Source of the DNA: Streptomyces sp. ISL-87
GTDB taxonomy: Bacteria > Actinomycetota > Actinomycetes > Streptomycetales > Streptomycetaceae
Direction of reading: 5' to 3'
Length of the DNA stretch: 34,097 nt
NCBI RefSeq assembly: GCF_018614095.1
Contig: NZ_JAGGOY010000005.1
Location: 1 to 34,097, forward strand
The translations under genes were made by a program, and so were the position numbers. The notes under the pieces were generated by a model. That model was not told the origin of the DNA and searched no databases. It worked only from the letters and a program-made list of their open reading frames with translations. This document shows, in pieces, positions 33,112 through 34,097 of the stretch (its first letter is position 1; every line of letters begins with the position of its first letter).

Positions 33112-33561
33112 TCGCCCCGGCTCGGGCCAGGGCTCGGCGGAGCCCTCTTCACCGCCGCCCGACGGGGCCGGGGCGACTGCCCCGCCCGCGGCGGTCTCAT
33201 CGTCGTACTGAACGACCCGGACGGCGTCGCGGAGCGCTTCGCGCTGTTCCGCGGACATCATGCCGAAGAAGGCCACCAGGGCTGCTGCCGGGTTGTCACT
33301 GGTCGACCACGCTTCGTTCATCAGTGCGGCCGAGTAGGCGGCGCGGGTGGAGACCGCGGTATATCGATAGGCGCGGCCTTCCGCCTCCCGGCGGACCCAG
33401 CCCTTCTGATGAAGATTGTCCATAACGGTCATCACCGTGGTGTAGGCGATGGACCGTTCCTGCTGAAGGTCTTCCAGGACTTCACGAACGGTGACCGGGC
33501 GGTTCCACTGCCACACCCGCGTCATGACCGAGTCTTCGAGTTCTCCCAAGGGGCGAGGCAC
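33109..33561 (-). CDS. BlaI/MecI/CopY-family transcriptional repressor
   Basis: A 150-residue winged-helix repressor. The N-terminal domain is typical: LGELEDSVMTRVWQWNRPVTVREVLEDL, then the recognition-helix region SIAYTTVMTVMDNLHQKGWVRREAEGRAYRY. The dimerisation part follows to FFGMMSAEQREALRDAVRVV. The last 30 residues are a Gly/Pro/Glu tail unusual for BlaI. In Staphylococcus and mycobacteria such proteins repress beta-lactamase or ATP-synthase genes and are cleaved by a BlaR1 partner. No BlaR-type M56 peptidase gene is next to it in the window. The GTG at 33561 follows TATCGT by 6 bases, with no Shine-Dalgarno sequence. Confidence 0.92.
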   Translation of the reverse strand: MPRPLGELEDSVMTRVWQWNRPVTVREVLEDLQQERSIAYTTVMTVMDNLHQKGWVRREAEGRAYRYTAVSTRAAYSAALMNEAWSTSDNPAAALVAFFGMMSAEQREALRDAVRVVQYDDETAAGGAVAPAPSGGGEEGSAEPWPEPGR

Positions 33562-33567
33562 AACAGC

Positions 33568-33573
33568 ACGATA
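33568..33573 (-). promoter_or_regulatory. -10 element for the leaderless BlaI-type gene
   Basis: TATCGT on the minus strand ends 6 bases before the GTG at 33561. No Shine-Dalgarno sequence is present. I see no clear BlaI operator (TACA...TGTA type) here. Confidence 0.5.
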
Positions 33574-33662
33574 GTGCGGAATGTAGGGAATTGCCCGACT
33601 ATTCGCCGGGCAACGCGCACCAAAATCCGGAGTCCCCGGACGAAGTCAGAGGGAGTGGCGTC

Positions 33663-33830
33663 TTACTTCTGCGGCTGCCGGGCGGCCTCGGCCCGGGCGA
33701 TCACGGCGTCTACCGCCGCGTCCTCCTTGGCCTTGTTGGCGCCGCCCTGGCTCTTCACGATCGTCACGACGAGGGCGATGAAGAACGCGGCCATCACGAC
33801 GGGGGGCACGAGCGCGGAGACATAGTCCAT
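33663..33830 (-). CDS. Small single-pass membrane protein (55 residues)
   Basis: The frame runs from ATG 33830 to TAA 33663 and encodes MDYVSALVPPVVMAAFFIAL, then VVTIVKSQ, then a charged tail ending AARAEAARQPQK-like (VIARAEAARQPQK). One transmembrane helix spans about residues 7-25, with the Lys/Glu/Ala-rich tail probably in the cytoplasm. I recognise the type as a small conserved Streptomyces membrane protein but know no function. Third positions are almost all G or C, which supports coding. The ATG follows TACGCT by 7 bases, so the message is probably leaderless, and the -10 sits right after the stop of the upstream gene. Confidence 0.8.
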   Translation of the reverse strand: MDYVSALVPPVVMAAFFIALVVTIVKSQGGANKAKEDAAVDAVIARAEAARQPQK

Positions 33831-33837
33831 GCCCCCC

Positions 33838-33843
33838 AGCGTA
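33838..33843 (-). promoter_or_regulatory. -10 element for the leaderless 55-residue gene
   Basis: TACGCT on the minus strand ends 7 bases before the ATG at 33830, directly after the TAG stop (33845-33847) of the upstream gene. Confidence 0.55.
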
Positions 33844-33844
33844 G

Positions 33845-34097
33845 CTACCCGGCGGCGAGGCCGGCCGCCGGGGGCGGGCTGGGCTTGCGGCGTGGCGGGA
33901 ACACCTCGCCGGGCGTCGGAATGGGCTTCTCGGGGCGCGGCGGCTCCTTGGGCTGCGGGGTGGGACCCGGTTCGGGGCGCCGCTCCTCCTCACGCCCGCC
34001 GGCCAGCGCCAGCAGCCGGGTCCGGGGGGCCGGGGGCACCCCCGGCGGCAGCTGGGGAAGGGTGGTCGTCAGCCGGCGCCGCAGGGAGCGCTCCAGG
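33845..34097 (-). CDS. C-terminal part of a Pro-rich protein, cut by the window edge
   Basis: An open frame enters from the right edge and ends at TAG 33845-33847. The visible 83 or so residues begin LERSLRRRLTTTLPQLPP and continue into a Pro/Arg/Glu-rich tail. An internal GTG at 34039 is a possible start but the frame stays open to the edge, so I treat it as partial. Function is not recognisable from this part. Confidence 0.55.
   Translation of the reverse strand, partial: LERSLRRRLTTTLPQLPPGVPPAPRTRLLALAGGREEERRPEPGPTPQPKEPPRPEKPIPTPGEVFPPRRKPSPPPAAGLAAG

Overview
The window reads as chromosomal DNA from a Streptomyces (or very close actinobacterium). GC is very high, codons end almost always in G or C, GTG starts are common, and the gene set and order match a conserved Streptomyces core region: proC, ilvD, ppx, radA, disA, a PAP2 phosphatase, mutY, sigE-cseA-cseB-cseC, an M23 peptidase, clpC, lsr2, an N-acetylglutamate synthase-type GNAT and a BlaI-type regulator. 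From memory this corresponds to the stretch around SCO3334-SCO3378 of S. coelicolor; the numbers are recalled, not checked.

Layout. 1-482 (minus) is the promoter and 5' leader of an rRNA operon whose 16S gene lies just off the left edge. A short remnant of a tryptophanyl-tRNA synthetase gene follows at 517-582. 619-3058 (minus) holds proC and a two-gene ABC-2 exporter with a palindromic operator over its start. 3165-6360 holds a small membrane protein, a small SH3 protein and a PASTA-less Ser/Thr kinase with a PQQ-type propeller. 6395-10860 (minus) holds ilvD, a TetR regulator, a sugar phosphate isomerase-like protein and ppx. 10924-16436 holds a Cys-rich protein, a sigma-like/zinc-finger/BACON membrane fusion (minus), radA and disA. 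After a repeat-rich gap, 16771-22907 holds a membrane-anchored protein (minus), PAP2, mutY and the cell-envelope stress operon sigE-cseABC. 22994-28397 holds a LamG-type membrane protein, a secreted M23 peptidase (minus) with a structured leader, and a NACHT NTPase with a frameshift. 28469-34097 holds clpC, an SCO3374-like protein, lsr2, the GNAT, the BlaI regulator, a 55-residue membrane protein and a partial gene.

How the genes relate. Several concern genome maintenance (RadA, DisA with c-di-AMP synthesis, MutY) and the cell envelope (SigE-CseABC, PAP2, M23 peptidase, LamG protein, Ser/Thr kinase). ClpC supplies protein quality control, Lsr2 xenogeneic silencing, and the NACHT protein is of a class linked to phage defence. 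A recurring feature is a -10 hexamer 6-8 bases before the start codon without a Shine-Dalgarno sequence, which points to about thirteen leaderless mRNAs.

The best candidates for undescribed features are: a nested three-helix RNA between promoter and start of the M23 peptidase; seven 11-bp repeats between cseA and cseB; the frameshifted NACHT gene with a TTA codon just before the shift; the sigma/anti-sigma/BACON fusion; and the operator on the leaderless ABC exporter start.
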